Source: Lachnoclostridium sp. UBA3320
GTDB lineage: Bacteria; Bacillota; Clostridia; Lachnospirales; Lachnospiraceae
Direction: 5' to 3'
Length of the DNA: 56,899 nucleotides
Assembly (NCBI GenBank): GCA_002361175.1
Contig: DESG01000164.1
Coordinates: 1-56,899, forward strand
Every line of letters begins with the position of its first letter. Position 1 is the stretch's first letter. This document shows, piece by piece, positions 1 to 8,501 of the stretch. Under the pieces are notes generated by a model. That model was not told the DNA's origin. It searched no databases and saw only the letters and a list, made by a program, of their open reading frames with translations. The position numbers and the translations under genes were made by a program.

Positions 1-8
1 ATTTTATA

Positions 9-37
9 TTTACAAATCCTGATTATATTTGTATTAT
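9..37 (+). promoter_or_regulatory. SigA-type promoter of the GH31 gene
   Basis: The -35 box TTTACA (9-14) and the -10 box TATTAT (32-37) are separated by 17 bases. The predicted start near 44 leaves a leader of about 65 bases before the ATG at 110, which is preceded by AAAGGAG. This is inferred from sequence only. Confidence 0.6.
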
Positions 38-109
38 TTCAATATAGTGACATAATTTATATGCATCAAGGTTTTACAAGAAAATAACTATACTGAAAGG
101 AGTAATTCA

Positions 110-2407
110 ATGAAAGACAAACATGTAAAAAGTGATATGCCGTCTGTAACTATAAGTAATACAGAGCTGATAAAAGATGCTTCACTAAAAGTAGAGGCGG
201 TAACAGATAATATAATCAGGATTCATACCATTCCTAACACCCCAGACTATAATGACACTTCTTTTGCTTTAGAAGATCCATTAGAAGTTAAAGGTAAATT
301 TAATATATCACAATATAATTCAACTATAACGGCTAGTACAAATACTATTACTTTAAAAATTAAAACAACACTTGAAATTGATATATATGATAAAGATGGG
401 TATTTGCTTTGTTCTGACTGTGAACCAGCTAATGATGAATTAGATGAATATACTAAAGCTGAAATAGAGCAAGTAAAACAAGAAGGTCATATGCCAGATA
501 CCTTTGATGACAATATTAAATACAAAGTTACTAAAAGAATTTTTGGTGATGAAGCGTTTTATGGCCTAGGTGATAAGACTGGTTTTCTTAATAAAAGAGG
601 ATATGAATATATTATGTGGAACTCTGACAATCCAGAACCACATGTAGAAAATGCTACTTTTCGTGCACTTTATAAGTCAATTCCATTTTTTATAGTACAC
701 AGAAGTAAGGGCACATATGGAATTTTCCTTGATAACACTTATAAATCACACTTTGACCTTGGATTCTCAGATGCTGGAAGTTACTCATTTTCTGTTACAG
801 ATGGTGAACTTAATTACTATTTTATATATGGTGAAAGTATCAAGGAGGTTATAAAAAGCTACACTAGCCTTACAGGACGCAGCCCTCTTCCACAACTTTG
901 GACACTTGGCTATCACCAATCACGTTGGAGTTATATGTCTGCAAAAGAAGTGCTTGAACTTGTTGATAATTTTGAAAATTATGATATTCCTTGTGATGCA
1001 ATCCATCTTGATATTGATTATATGGACAAATTCAAAGTATTTACAAATGACAAAGAACGATTTCCTAGTTTAAAAGAACTAAGCGATAGCTTGAATAACC
1101 ATGGCATAAAACTTGTAACAATAATTGACCCTGGCGTAAAAGCTGAAGATGGCTATAATATCTATGATGAAGGTATAAAATATAACCACTTTGCTAGATC
1201 AAAAGATGGCACAGTTTACCACAATGTTGTATGGCCAGGAGATGCTGTATTTCCTAATTTTACATCATCTAACACACGTGAATGGTGGGGAAATAATATA
1301 AAATATCTAACTGACAACAATATAAGTGGTATCTGGAATGATATGAATGAACCAGCAAGCTTTAAAGGAGCACTTCCAGATGATGTAGTTTTTGCTGGTG
1401 ATGATAAAGAACGTCTTCATAAAGAAATACACAATGTGTATGGACACCTTATGGCAAAGGCAACTTATGAAGGCTTAAAGAAGAACAGCCAAAAGCGTCC
1501 TTTTGTTATAACACGTGCATGCTACAGTGGTTCACAAAAATATACTACTGCATGGACAGGCGATAATCAAAGTATATGGACACATCTAAAATTAGCAATA
1601 CCACAGCTTTTAAATTTAGGATTATCAGGTATGCCATTTGCTGGTGTAGATATAGGAGGCTTTGGTTCAAATACAACGCCTGAACTTCTGTCACGTTGGA
1701 TTGAAGCATGTTGCTTCTCTCCTCTTTTTAGAAACCATAGTGCTAAACTTACACATCGTCAAGAACCTTGGGCATTTGATGAAACTACCCTTAATATATA
1801 CCGCAAATACGTTAAACTTCACTATAAGTTTATACCTTATCTCTATGACTTGTGCTATGAAGAAAGTTTGACAGGACTTCCTATACTTAGACCACTTATT
1901 ATGGAATATGAAGATGATAAAAATGTTATAAACTGCAATGATGAATATCTAGTTGGCAGTAGTATACTTGTAGCACCTATTACAGACCAAGGTGCAACAG
2001 TACGCAGTGTGTATTTACCAAAAGGCGTATGGGTTGATTATAACAGCGGCAAACGTATAAATGGCAACAGATATATACTTTACAAAGCACCAGTTGATGT
2101 GTGCCCTATATTTATTAAAGGAGGCAGCATACTCCCTGTGTATCCAGATATTCCAAATCTTGCTCCAGAAAATACTCGCAAGCTTATTGTTGAATTTTAT
2201 CCATCTGATGACACAGATAATAAAACTAATGAATCATGCTATTATATGCACTATCAAGACAATGGCACAGACTTTAAGTATCAGGCAGAAGAATATAATT
2301 TGTACAAATTCAGTTTTTCTTCCAACCGTCCAAATGGGCTTAAAGCTGAATTAACACAAAATGGCTATAAAAACAAATATACTAATATATCAGCAGTTAT
2401 TAAATAA
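110..2407 (+). CDS. GH31 family alpha-glucosidase (alpha-glycosidase)
   Basis: A 765-residue glycoside hydrolase of family 31, which releases glucose (or xylose in some members) from the non-reducing end of alpha-linked glycans. The catalytic nucleophile is the first Asp of DMNEP, about residue 411, in GIWNDMNEPASF. The acid/base Asp is about residue 485 in WTGDNQSIW. The N-terminal 240 residues form the usual beta-sandwich, with FYGLGDKTG typical of the family, and the C-terminal 170 residues are the beta-domains. There is no signal peptide, so the enzyme should be cytoplasmic and act on imported oligosaccharides. It has its own promoter and meets the FHA gene tail to tail with only 13 bases between. 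Alpha-glucosidase is more likely than alpha-xylosidase, but substrate cannot be read from the sequence. Confidence 0.93.
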   Translation: MKDKHVKSDMPSVTISNTELIKDASLKVEAVTDNIIRIHTIPNTPDYNDTSFALEDPLEVKGKFNISQYNSTITASTNTITLKIKTTLEIDIYDKDGYLLCSDCEPANDELDEYTKAEIEQVKQEGHMPDTFDDNIKYKVTKRIFGDEAFYGLGDKTGFLNKRGYEYIMWNSDNPEPHVENATFRALYKSIPFFIVHRSKGTYGIFLDNTYKSHFDLGFSDAGSYSFSVTDGELNYYFIYGESIKEVIKSYTSLTGRSPLPQLWTLGYHQSRWSYMSAKEVLELVDNFENYDIPCDAIHLDIDYMDKFKVFTNDKERFPSLKELSDSLNNHGIKLVTIIDPGVKAEDGYNIYDEGIKYNHFARSKDGTVYHNVVWPGDAVFPNFTSSNTREWWGNNIKYLTDNNISGIWNDMNEPASFKGALPDDVVFAGDDKERLHKEIHNVYGHLMAKATYEGLKKNSQKRPFVITRACYSGSQKYTTAWTGDNQSIWTHLKLAIPQLLNLGLSGMPFAGVDIGGFGSNTTPELLSRWIEACCFSPLFRNHSAKLTHRQEPWAFDETTLNIYRKYVKLHYKFIPYLYDLCYEESLTGLPILRPLIMEYEDDKNVINCNDEYLVGSSILVAPITDQGATVRSVYLPKGVWVDYNSGKRINGNRYILYKAPVDVCPIFIKGGSILPVYPDIPNLAPENTRKLIVEFYPSDDTDNKTNESCYYMHYQDNGTDFKYQAEEYNLYKFSFSSNRPNGLKAELTQNGYKNKYTNISAVIK

Positions 2408-2420
2408 TACCATTAAATAA

Positions 2421-3416
2421 TTATCTAGTAATTACATGACAGTTTATGCCAGCAAGTGAAATTACATCTTTACTACTAAATTGAGTTTTTGCATTTGCTG
2501 GTATTCTCTGTCCATTTATATAAGTGCCATTTAATGAGCCTACATCTTCTATATAAAATTTTCCATCTTTTATATACACTACTGCGTGATAGCGGCTTAT
2601 AATACTAAATGGCAATATTATGTTACAATCTTTACGGCGTCCAATACTTATTTTAGAATTATTATTCTCTTTTATATTATCTGACCATATATTAGTTTTG
2701 CCCTTTTTAAGACAGCGCAGGGGTATAGAAATATTTTCAACACTTAGTCCATATTTTTTTGTTTTTATATTATTTCTGTATTGAGTATCATCTTTATTGT
2801 GACTATCATCTTTTTTTGGAGTACTATCTTTATTGTGACTATCCTTGTTATAATCTATTTCATTTATTTTAAATTCTTTAATATAGGATTGAATATTTGT
2901 TACAGCAAAACCATCATCAGTTATTAAGCCATATATACCATAAATAAACTTTTCCACTGTTTTGTCATGATGGTCTATATACATTATAATGTCTTCTGTA
3001 AATTTTTTTATATCTCTTTGAAAATCTCCCTGCCATTCAGGTATGCAACACAATTTTAACCTTTTATTTTTTTTATCCCAGTAGATATATTCTAAATCAA
3101 GGACATATGAATTTTCTTCTAAAAAGAATTCTCCCCCATTTATTACAGCTTGTGTAATATCAAGATACACCTGTCTTGCTGTTTCGTAATTAAGATTGTG
3201 TTCTTCTATATATTCTTTTATACACTGTAAACCCTGTATCTTATAATATAAATTTAAGTTGTTATCAATATATCTGCATTCCATATCTAAAAAACATTGT
3301 ATCTTATTATTTTTCATCATATTCATAGAAAGTGAATTACTTATATCTATCTCAGGCTCAATTACAAGATATGCAGTCCTGCTGTCTTGATATATATGTT
3401 TCTTCAACTTATCCAC
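2421..3416 (-). CDS. DUF6382/FHA domain protein, last gene of the Tad locus
   Basis: A 331-residue protein with an N-terminal DUF6382-like region (about 1-175) and a C-terminal forkhead-associated domain (about 250-325). The FHA domain shows ISIGRRKDCNI, SRYHAVV and SLNGTYING, the residues that bind phosphothreonine. A Lys/Asp/Ser/Asn-rich linker (KDSHNKD-type repeats, about 190-215) joins them. In Firmicutes this architecture is found beside Tad pilus genes and is thought to link Ser/Thr phosphorylation to assembly; no kinase is present in the window. The GTG at 3416 lies just past the tadE stop. A TTG at 3407 is better spaced from AGGTGG and may be the real start, giving 328 residues. Confidence 0.8.
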   Translation of the reverse strand: MDKLKKHIYQDSRTAYLVIEPEIDISNSLSMNMMKNNKIQCFLDMECRYIDNNLNLYYKIQGLQCIKEYIEEHNLNYETARQVYLDITQAVINGGEFFLEENSYVLDLEYIYWDKKNKRLKLCCIPEWQGDFQRDIKKFTEDIIMYIDHHDKTVEKFIYGIYGLITDDGFAVTNIQSYIKEFKINEIDYNKDSHNKDSTPKKDDSHNKDDTQYRNNIKTKKYGLSVENISIPLRCLKKGKTNIWSDNIKENNNSKISIGRRKDCNIILPFSIISRYHAVVYIKDGKFYIEDVGSLNGTYINGQRIPANAKTQFSSKDVISLAGINCHVITR

Positions 3417-3417
3417 C

Positions 3418-3834
3418 TCACTTTTTTGACAGCACTCCCTTTACTCGTACCATATATTCGGGATGTATAGTCAAATATTTATCTTCTAACTTAATCTGCT
3501 GTTTACTGCCAAGAAAATAACTTATAACGGGAATAGATAAATCACACTCTATTGCTACATCTGAATTAATATAGAGCATATCTTTAGATATACTGCCTGA
3601 TGTCACTTCAAATATCCATAAATTGTTTTGCATATCCTCTTGCCATTCACTATTATTTTTATAATCTTTTTTACCTTCTGCCACACTTATAACAGCTTTT
3701 TGCATATTGGCATACACTACATTTTTATCATGTAAATAGTATAATATATAAATCATTGCAAATATTATTCCAAGTACTATAGGCACAACAAATGCAGCTT
3801 CAATAGCAAAACTGCCTTTTAGTTTTTTTTGCAT
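3418..3834 (-). CDS. TadE-like pseudopilin
   Basis: A 138-residue protein with a short basic N-terminus, the cleavage motif LKGSFAIEAAF (Gly at -1, Glu at +5), one hydrophobic helix (about 14-36) and an extracytoplasmic domain. This is the TadE minor pseudopilin pattern, processed by a prepilin peptidase and inserted at the pilus base or tip. I chose the ATG at 3834 because GGAGAG stands four bases upstream; an ATG 12 bases earlier overlaps that site. It directly follows the second prepilin peptidase gene and abuts the FHA gene, so the three are probably co-translated. Confidence 0.82.
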   Translation of the reverse strand: MQKKLKGSFAIEAAFVVPIVLGIIFAMIYILYYLHDKNVVYANMQKAVISVAEGKKDYKNNSEWQEDMQNNLWIFEVTSGSISKDMLYINSDVAIECDLSIPVISYFLGSKQQIKLEDKYLTIHPEYMVRVKGVLSKK

Positions 3835-3848
3835 AAATCTCTCCAATA

Positions 3849-4301
3849 TTAAACGTAAATTCCTATAAGATAAAAAGTAAATGCACTTAGTACAAATGGT
3901 GCTAAAGGAATAGAATAGTTATGTGGTTTATGCTTTATAACAACAAGAAATGTAGCTGCGCAAAATGCCAATATAAAACTTAACATAATTATAAATATAT
4001 TTGCCATAAAACCTAATCCCAGCCCTGTAACTGCAAATAAAAATGCATCTCCAAAACCAATTTGACCACCACTTACCAATCCTATAACTGCAAAAAGTAC
4101 ATATACTATAACAGCTCCTATAATATTTACAACTAAAAAGCTTTCTTGCCATATATGAAAACCAGATAAAAGCAGTAATTCAGCAATAATAACAGACAGA
4201 TATATTACTCTGTTTTTTAAATCAGTTATTGTACATATAAGTAAACCTACACCTAATATTATATATAATAAAATATCTTTATTTATGGCTAACAACTCCA
4301 T
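3849..4301 (-). CDS. Type IV prepilin peptidase (A24 family), second copy
   Basis: A 150-residue, highly hydrophobic protein with about six membrane helices. Two catalytic aspartates can be placed: one in ICTITDLKNRVI and one in GFGDAFL, the GxGD motif of the aspartic prepilin peptidases (CpaA/TadV group, without the N-methylase domain). It should cleave the leader peptides of the Flp pilin and the TadE-like pseudopilins at the inner face of the membrane. It sits among the minor pseudopilin genes, separate from the first peptidase at 11431-11928. The pairing suggests division of labour between major pilin and pseudopilins, but that is inference. Confidence 0.82.
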   Translation of the reverse strand: MELLAINKDILLYIILGVGLLICTITDLKNRVIYLSVIIAELLLLSGFHIWQESFLVVNIIGAVIVYVLFAVIGLVSGGQIGFGDAFLFAVTGLGLGFMANIFIIMLSFILAFCAATFLVVIKHKPHNYSIPLAPFVLSAFTFYLIGIYV

Positions 4302-4317
4302 TCTTTATTTTAATTTC

Positions 4318-5133
4318 CTATTTTTTACTTTGCCCACACTTGCTACAAGCTGGCATATTGCCTGTTTCTGATTTTTTTACACGCCTTACATCTCTTTTAA
4401 GACCCGAACAGTTTTTTGTACTGTGATATCTATCACCATAAGTTGTAATATATGCATTTGTTATCTCTTCTGCCTGTAAATTTCTACAGCATCTTTCACA
4501 CGGCTTATATTTTGCACCCGATGAATTACGTTTTGACGAAACCATGCTTCCTTGTATTTCGCTAATATCTGGTTTTAAATAAGTACATCCTCTGTCACAG
4601 TGATATACCTTTCCACTTTTAGCTATAAATACAAAATCTTCTCCTTGTCCATTGTCTTCCCTTTTCATGCTTTTGCCAGAATAATTATTTATAACAATCT
4701 GTTGATAGAAGTTTAGTTTAAAAAAACGTGAGCCTATAAATGGTACTTTCATATCATAAGACACATAGCATATAGGTGTTTCTGCATCTTCGCTATATTT
4801 TATAATAACTTTATCATCTATAAGTGCACTTACCGAACTAATTTTAGTTCCTGACACTGCATATTCTCTCGCACAATCTGCAAGAGAGTCTTTAACATAA
4901 TTAATTCTAAAAAGACATTGGAAAATATAAAACAGAGAAAATAATACGAGAAAAAATATCGGCATACAGAAGGAAGCTTCAACAGTTATTGACCCTTTTT
5001 TACTATGTAAAAACATACAGGGATATCCTTTATGAATAACATCAGAGCTATACCAGGGAGCAGTTCCGTTGTTTTGTGAGATTTTATTATTTTTTCTTAT
5101 CTTGTTATTTTCATAAAGGACATTCCAATACAT
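4318..5133 (-). CDS. TadE-like pseudopilin with two C-terminal Cys/His modules
   Basis: A 271-residue protein. After about 40 cytoplasmic residues comes the prepilin motif KKGSITVEASF (Gly at -1, Glu at +5) and a hydrophobic helix (about 50-75), then an extracytoplasmic domain. The last 100 residues hold two related modules: VYHCDRGCTYL...KPCERC and YHSTKNCSGL...PACSKC. Each has a His, a Cys before a Leu, and a CxxC, which looks like a small zinc-binding unit. Similar pieces occur at the ends of some secreted nucleases and DNA-uptake proteins, known from memory and not searched. The ATG at 5133 is chosen because GGAGG is five bases upstream; an ATG at 5145 overlaps the ribosome site. It lies between the DUF5702 gene and the second peptidase. 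Confidence 0.8.
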   Translation of the reverse strand: MYWNVLYENNKIRKNNKISQNNGTAPWYSSDVIHKGYPCMFLHSKKGSITVEASFCMPIFFLVLFSLFYIFQCLFRINYVKDSLADCAREYAVSGTKISSVSALIDDKVIIKYSEDAETPICYVSYDMKVPFIGSRFFKLNFYQQIVINNYSGKSMKREDNGQGEDFVFIAKSGKVYHCDRGCTYLKPDISEIQGSMVSSKRNSSGAKYKPCERCCRNLQAEEITNAYITTYGDRYHSTKNCSGLKRDVRRVKKSETGNMPACSKCGQSKK

Positions 5134-5159
5134 TTTTGCCTCCATAATTGTTGTAATTT

Positions 5160-6821
5160 TTAATTTTGAATATCACCAATATAACTGTAACTTGTCATAA
5201 TATATCTGCCAGAATTTTGTGTTTTTATTTTACCAAATAAGCCTTTTTTAATATAAGAATATGAGTATGGTATATTATAGTTTACTTTACATTCAGCTGC
5301 ACATATACAATCACTAAATTCAAATGTTTGGTTAAATCTTTCCCTTAAATCAAACTGTATCATATCAATTATTCGATTTTTAAGTTTTTCTTCTGATACA
5401 CATAATTCAAGCAGCATAAGGTACTGATTATATGAGATATTTGTAGATATTGTACCTCCTTTTGCTTTATTATAAGCCTCACTTTTACTTTTAAAAAAGC
5501 TGTGTGATACAGTACATATTTCTTCATACTTCATCTTAAAATTTGCAGAATTTTTTATAAGTGGCACTTCTTTGCCATCTAACAACGCAGTTACGTCAAT
5601 ACAAGCTTCTTCAAATGACAATATTGCAAGAATTAGCCATTGTAATCCTGTAACTAGAGGTGCTATACCAGTAAAACCCGCAATCGTTGTTGCTGTTGTA
5701 AGACTTTTGGACTGAAATGATGCATTGGTTGTTACATAAGCCATATTAATAAGAGTACGTATAATAAGCAATCGTCTTACAACATAAGCAAGATTTTTTT
5801 TATTATTTTCTTTACCTGCTATAAGATATTCTAATCCATAATGCACTGTATTATATTCAGTATCAATATATGATGACAATACATTTTCTGCATAGTAAAT
5901 ATATTTAAGCTTGTCTGTATTGCCATTATTTTGCGCCTCATCAAAGAGTTTGTCTTGCTCTAATTCCTTACTTTCATCGCCTGTAAGCAATGACTTAAAA
6001 AACTTTGAAACAGAAGAACTATCATCACTACTTTCTTGATTACTGCTGTATTCTCCTGCTCCAGTTTTAGCTTCGCTAACTTTTGAAACATCACAGACAA
6101 GTGATAATAAACCATTATTAATAAGAGTTTTAAGTGCTTCAAGAGGATTGCCGCCTGCTGCATCGCTTTTTAATTCTTCATCAATATTTTTATTGGTGTT
6201 ATCAGAACTACTTTCACCAGTTTCGTTATTTGTCTCTTTATCTGTCTCACTATTTGTCTTATTGTTTGTCTCATTGTCTGTTTCGCTATTTGTTTTATTA
6301 ACTGTATCATAATCACCATCCTCATATTTTTCTGTTTCATCAAATATGTCTTTTTTAAAGTTAGACTTAGTACCTCCAGCTTTTTTCATAATAGTTTCTT
6401 TTATATTATCTACCGCCGAAGCAGCAATATAGTCTGAAATTTGTTTAAGAAGTACTTCGTCTTCATCAAGTATATAAATTCCCTCTGTTTCACATGATAT
6501 TTCTTCAAGTCTGTATAAATTTGAATATGCCTTTAAACTTTTTTCAGGTTTATATTCTAAATTCTTATTGATAACTTCTAAAAGCTCGGATTCAAATTCA
6601 GATACTCCTATACCATCATATCCACCATAAGCAAAAAGTCCATATTCTTCATACAGCTCTTTATTATAATTGCCAAATATCATTTCAATAGCACAGTTGG
6701 CAGCAACAGATACATAAGATTCTGATGTAATAACTCTTACATTTTCTATAAATGCTGTAATCAGAGAAAGCATAATAGTAAACATAAATGTTAAAAATAC
6801 AGTTATACTTCCTTCTTTTAT
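5160..6821 (-). CDS. DUF5702/TadG-like pseudopilin, probable AUA start
   Basis: A large pseudopilin-like membrane protein of 553 residues if read from the ATA at 6821-6819, or 541 residues from the first ATG at 6785. The ATA start is preferred: it restores the prepilin-type motif KEGSITVFLTF, shared with the neighbouring TadE-like protein (KKGSITVEASF), and lies seven bases after GAGAGGAG. No ATG, GTG or TTG exists between the upstream in-frame stop and 6785. The rest has one N-terminal membrane helix, a long extracytoplasmic part with a Thr/Asn/Glu repeat (near 6219-6299), and a hydrophobic segment near residues 360-400. It belongs to the DUF5702 group found in clostridial Tad loci. Its start follows the Flp stop by 14 bases, which suggests translational coupling. 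Confidence 0.78.
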   Translation of the reverse strand: MKEGSITVFLTFMFTIMLSLITAFIENVRVITSESYVSVAANCAIEMIFGNYNKELYEEYGLFAYGGYDGIGVSEFESELLEVINKNLEYKPEKSLKAYSNLYRLEEISCETEGIYILDEDEVLLKQISDYIAASAVDNIKETIMKKAGGTKSNFKKDIFDETEKYEDGDYDTVNKTNSETDNETNNKTNSETDKETNNETGESSSDNTNKNIDEELKSDAAGGNPLEALKTLINNGLLSLVCDVSKVSEAKTGAGEYSSNQESSDDSSSVSKFFKSLLTGDESKELEQDKLFDEAQNNGNTDKLKYIYYAENVLSSYIDTEYNTVHYGLEYLIAGKENNKKNLAYVVRRLLIIRTLINMAYVTTNASFQSKSLTTATTIAGFTGIAPLVTGLQWLILAILSFEEACIDVTALLDGKEVPLIKNSANFKMKYEEICTVSHSFFKSKSEAYNKAKGGTISTNISYNQYLMLLELCVSEEKLKNRIIDMIQFDLRERFNQTFEFSDCICAAECKVNYNIPYSYSYIKKGLFGKIKTQNSGRYIMTSYSYIGDIQN

Positions 6822-6835
6822 AAAGCAGCTCCTCT

Positions 6836-7015
6836 CTATATACTTAAATTTGAATTAATTTTGTTTCCGTTTTTAGTTATATTAGAAAAAGCTTTTTCTA
6901 CTATCTCTGTAATTTTCTCTCTAAATATAACTATTAACATAATAAGAACTACCAATATTAGAATTATTTCAATAATTCCCACACCTTGTTCATCATTCCA
7001 GAAAGCTTTTAACAT
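6836..7015 (-). CDS. Flp/Flp1-type major pilin, 59 residues
   Basis: A short gene in the gap between tadC and the DUF5702 gene. The product begins MLKAFWNDEQGVGIIEIILI and continues with a hydrophobic stretch to about residue 31, followed by a charged, Asn-rich tail. The motif DEQG/VGIIE has Gly at -1 and Glu at +5, as expected for a type IVb prepilin cleaved by an A24 peptidase, and the size fits Flp pilins (50-80 residues). AGAGAGGAA stands upstream of the ATG. It is probably the structural subunit polymerised by TadA/TadB/TadC. Its TAG at 6838-6836 lies just before the ribosome site of the next gene. Confidence 0.85.
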   Translation of the reverse strand: MLKAFWNDEQGVGIIEIILILVVLIMLIVIFREKITEIVEKAFSNITKNGNKINSNLSI

Positions 7016-7033
7016 ACTTTAATTCCTCTCTTT

Positions 7034-8473
7034 CTACATATTTTGAAAAGCCGCAATTATTATTATCGCAAATACTTCTACCATCATAAGCATCATAGGC
7101 ATCAAAAGTTTTGTCCCAGCCTCTTCTCCAAGTATTTTTGCGTTTTCACGTCTTTCCTTTAATACATCACTAGCTTCATATTCAAGTATATTTAAAAGGT
7201 CAGCAGAGCCTTTTTTTAGATTTTGTACAAGTACCGTGCTAAACTTCATATACTTTAAAAGTCCCATCCTTCTGCCAAATAATTCATAGGCTTTTCCTTC
7301 ATTCATGCCATTATCAAGCTGTCTTTCTGTCAACAGCATTTCTTCATACAAATATCGCTTTTTGCTGCCATCTTTTAGCTTCCTTTTATACTCTTGTGTC
7401 ATTCTGTGCCATGCGCCTTTACAATTAAGTCCTGCACTTATTAACAGCACAAATTTATTGGCAAATTCAGGATAATCAATTCTAAGCTCCTGTTCTCTTT
7501 GCTTTATTTTTTCTTGCATTCTGCTATCTAAGACTATTGGTATAAGCGCAATAATAATTATGCCTAATGCAACAATAAGCAAAATATAGTTTTTTTCTGG
7601 AATTTGATAAGATATTTTTTTCCCTTCAACTACAGATGGCAACTGTAAAAAATTCTTGCTCTTTGTTGACTCTGACAGCTCTGTATACATATCTTTCCAC
7701 TTGTCCCATAACAGTTCACTCTCGCTTTTTACAACAGGAACAACTGTAAAATCCAATATCATTTTATCTTCTTTGTCAAAATACGAAAATACTGCTGTTA
7801 TCTGAACTGCTTTAGGTTCTCTAAGTTCTAAACGGTCAAGAGAGCCATCTTCTGCTACTATATTATCTTCATCACATTTCCAAGATATTGCAATCGCATT
7901 GTCTGGCACAGAAGTAATAAGATTTAAACTTTCGCTGACTTCTTTTGCTGACGTATTTTCTCCAAGGTAATTTTCTTTGACATATTTCATAGCTTTATCT
8001 AATTTTGCTTTATATTCTGAATCACTATATCTTTTTGCAGGAATACTAACTGATATATCTCTTTCATATTCACCGATGGAGACAGTTAAATCTTCTTCTT
8101 TATCTTGCTCTTCTGGCTTATTTCTTTCTATATAGTATTCATTTTTCAGTATAGTATCACTGCCAGACATCACTGTAAAAGTCATAGAAACTACAGATAT
8201 AATAAATACAACTATAATAGCTGCTGAAAACAGTCTGCAAAAATAAAGTTCTTCTGCATTAGTATCATCAAAACCCGTATAGAGTTTTTTCATATCTTCA
8301 ATTCTTTTGTTTTGTATCTTAATATGCAATTTATACTTTGCAAAAGTAAATATAACATATGATGCTGGATAGAACTTTTTTAAAAATAGATTTTCCTGTT
8401 CTGGAATAAAAGCCATTACACCATTAAAATGTTTATAATGATATAGTACAAAAATTGCCAGCAATATAAACAA
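7034..8473 (-). CDS. tadC: TadC-like pilus assembly membrane protein
   Basis: A 479-residue type II secretion F (GspF) family protein. It has N-terminal membrane segments, a long extracytoplasmic loop (about 115-290), a second pair of helices (about 300-320 and 455-478) and the conserved cytoplasmic F-domain between them, with YPEFANKFVLLISAGL and MPMMLMMVEVFAIIIIAAF near the C-terminus. It should form the inner-membrane platform with TadB. It is longer than most TadC proteins because of the inserted loop. The start is uncertain: TTG at 8473 has no ribosome site, while a CTG at 8506-8504 lies six bases after AGGATAGGTG and overlaps the tadB stop. No ATG is available. Confidence 0.82.
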   Translation of the reverse strand: MFILLAIFVLYHYKHFNGVMAFIPEQENLFLKKFYPASYVIFTFAKYKLHIKIQNKRIEDMKKLYTGFDDTNAEELYFCRLFSAAIIVVFIISVVSMTFTVMSGSDTILKNEYYIERNKPEEQDKEEDLTVSIGEYERDISVSIPAKRYSDSEYKAKLDKAMKYVKENYLGENTSAKEVSESLNLITSVPDNAIAISWKCDEDNIVAEDGSLDRLELREPKAVQITAVFSYFDKEDKMILDFTVVPVVKSESELLWDKWKDMYTELSESTKSKNFLQLPSVVEGKKISYQIPEKNYILLIVALGIIIIALIPIVLDSRMQEKIKQREQELRIDYPEFANKFVLLISAGLNCKGAWHRMTQEYKRKLKDGSKKRYLYEEMLLTERQLDNGMNEGKAYELFGRRMGLLKYMKFSTVLVQNLKKGSADLLNILEYEASDVLKERRENAKILGEEAGTKLLMPMMLMMVEVFAIIIIAAFQNM

Positions 8474-8501
8474 TATAGCACAACAGATAATTGCAATAAT
8501 T

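Noticed and set aside
6219..6299. CRISPR-like repeat
   Set aside because: It is an in-frame protein repeat without spacers.
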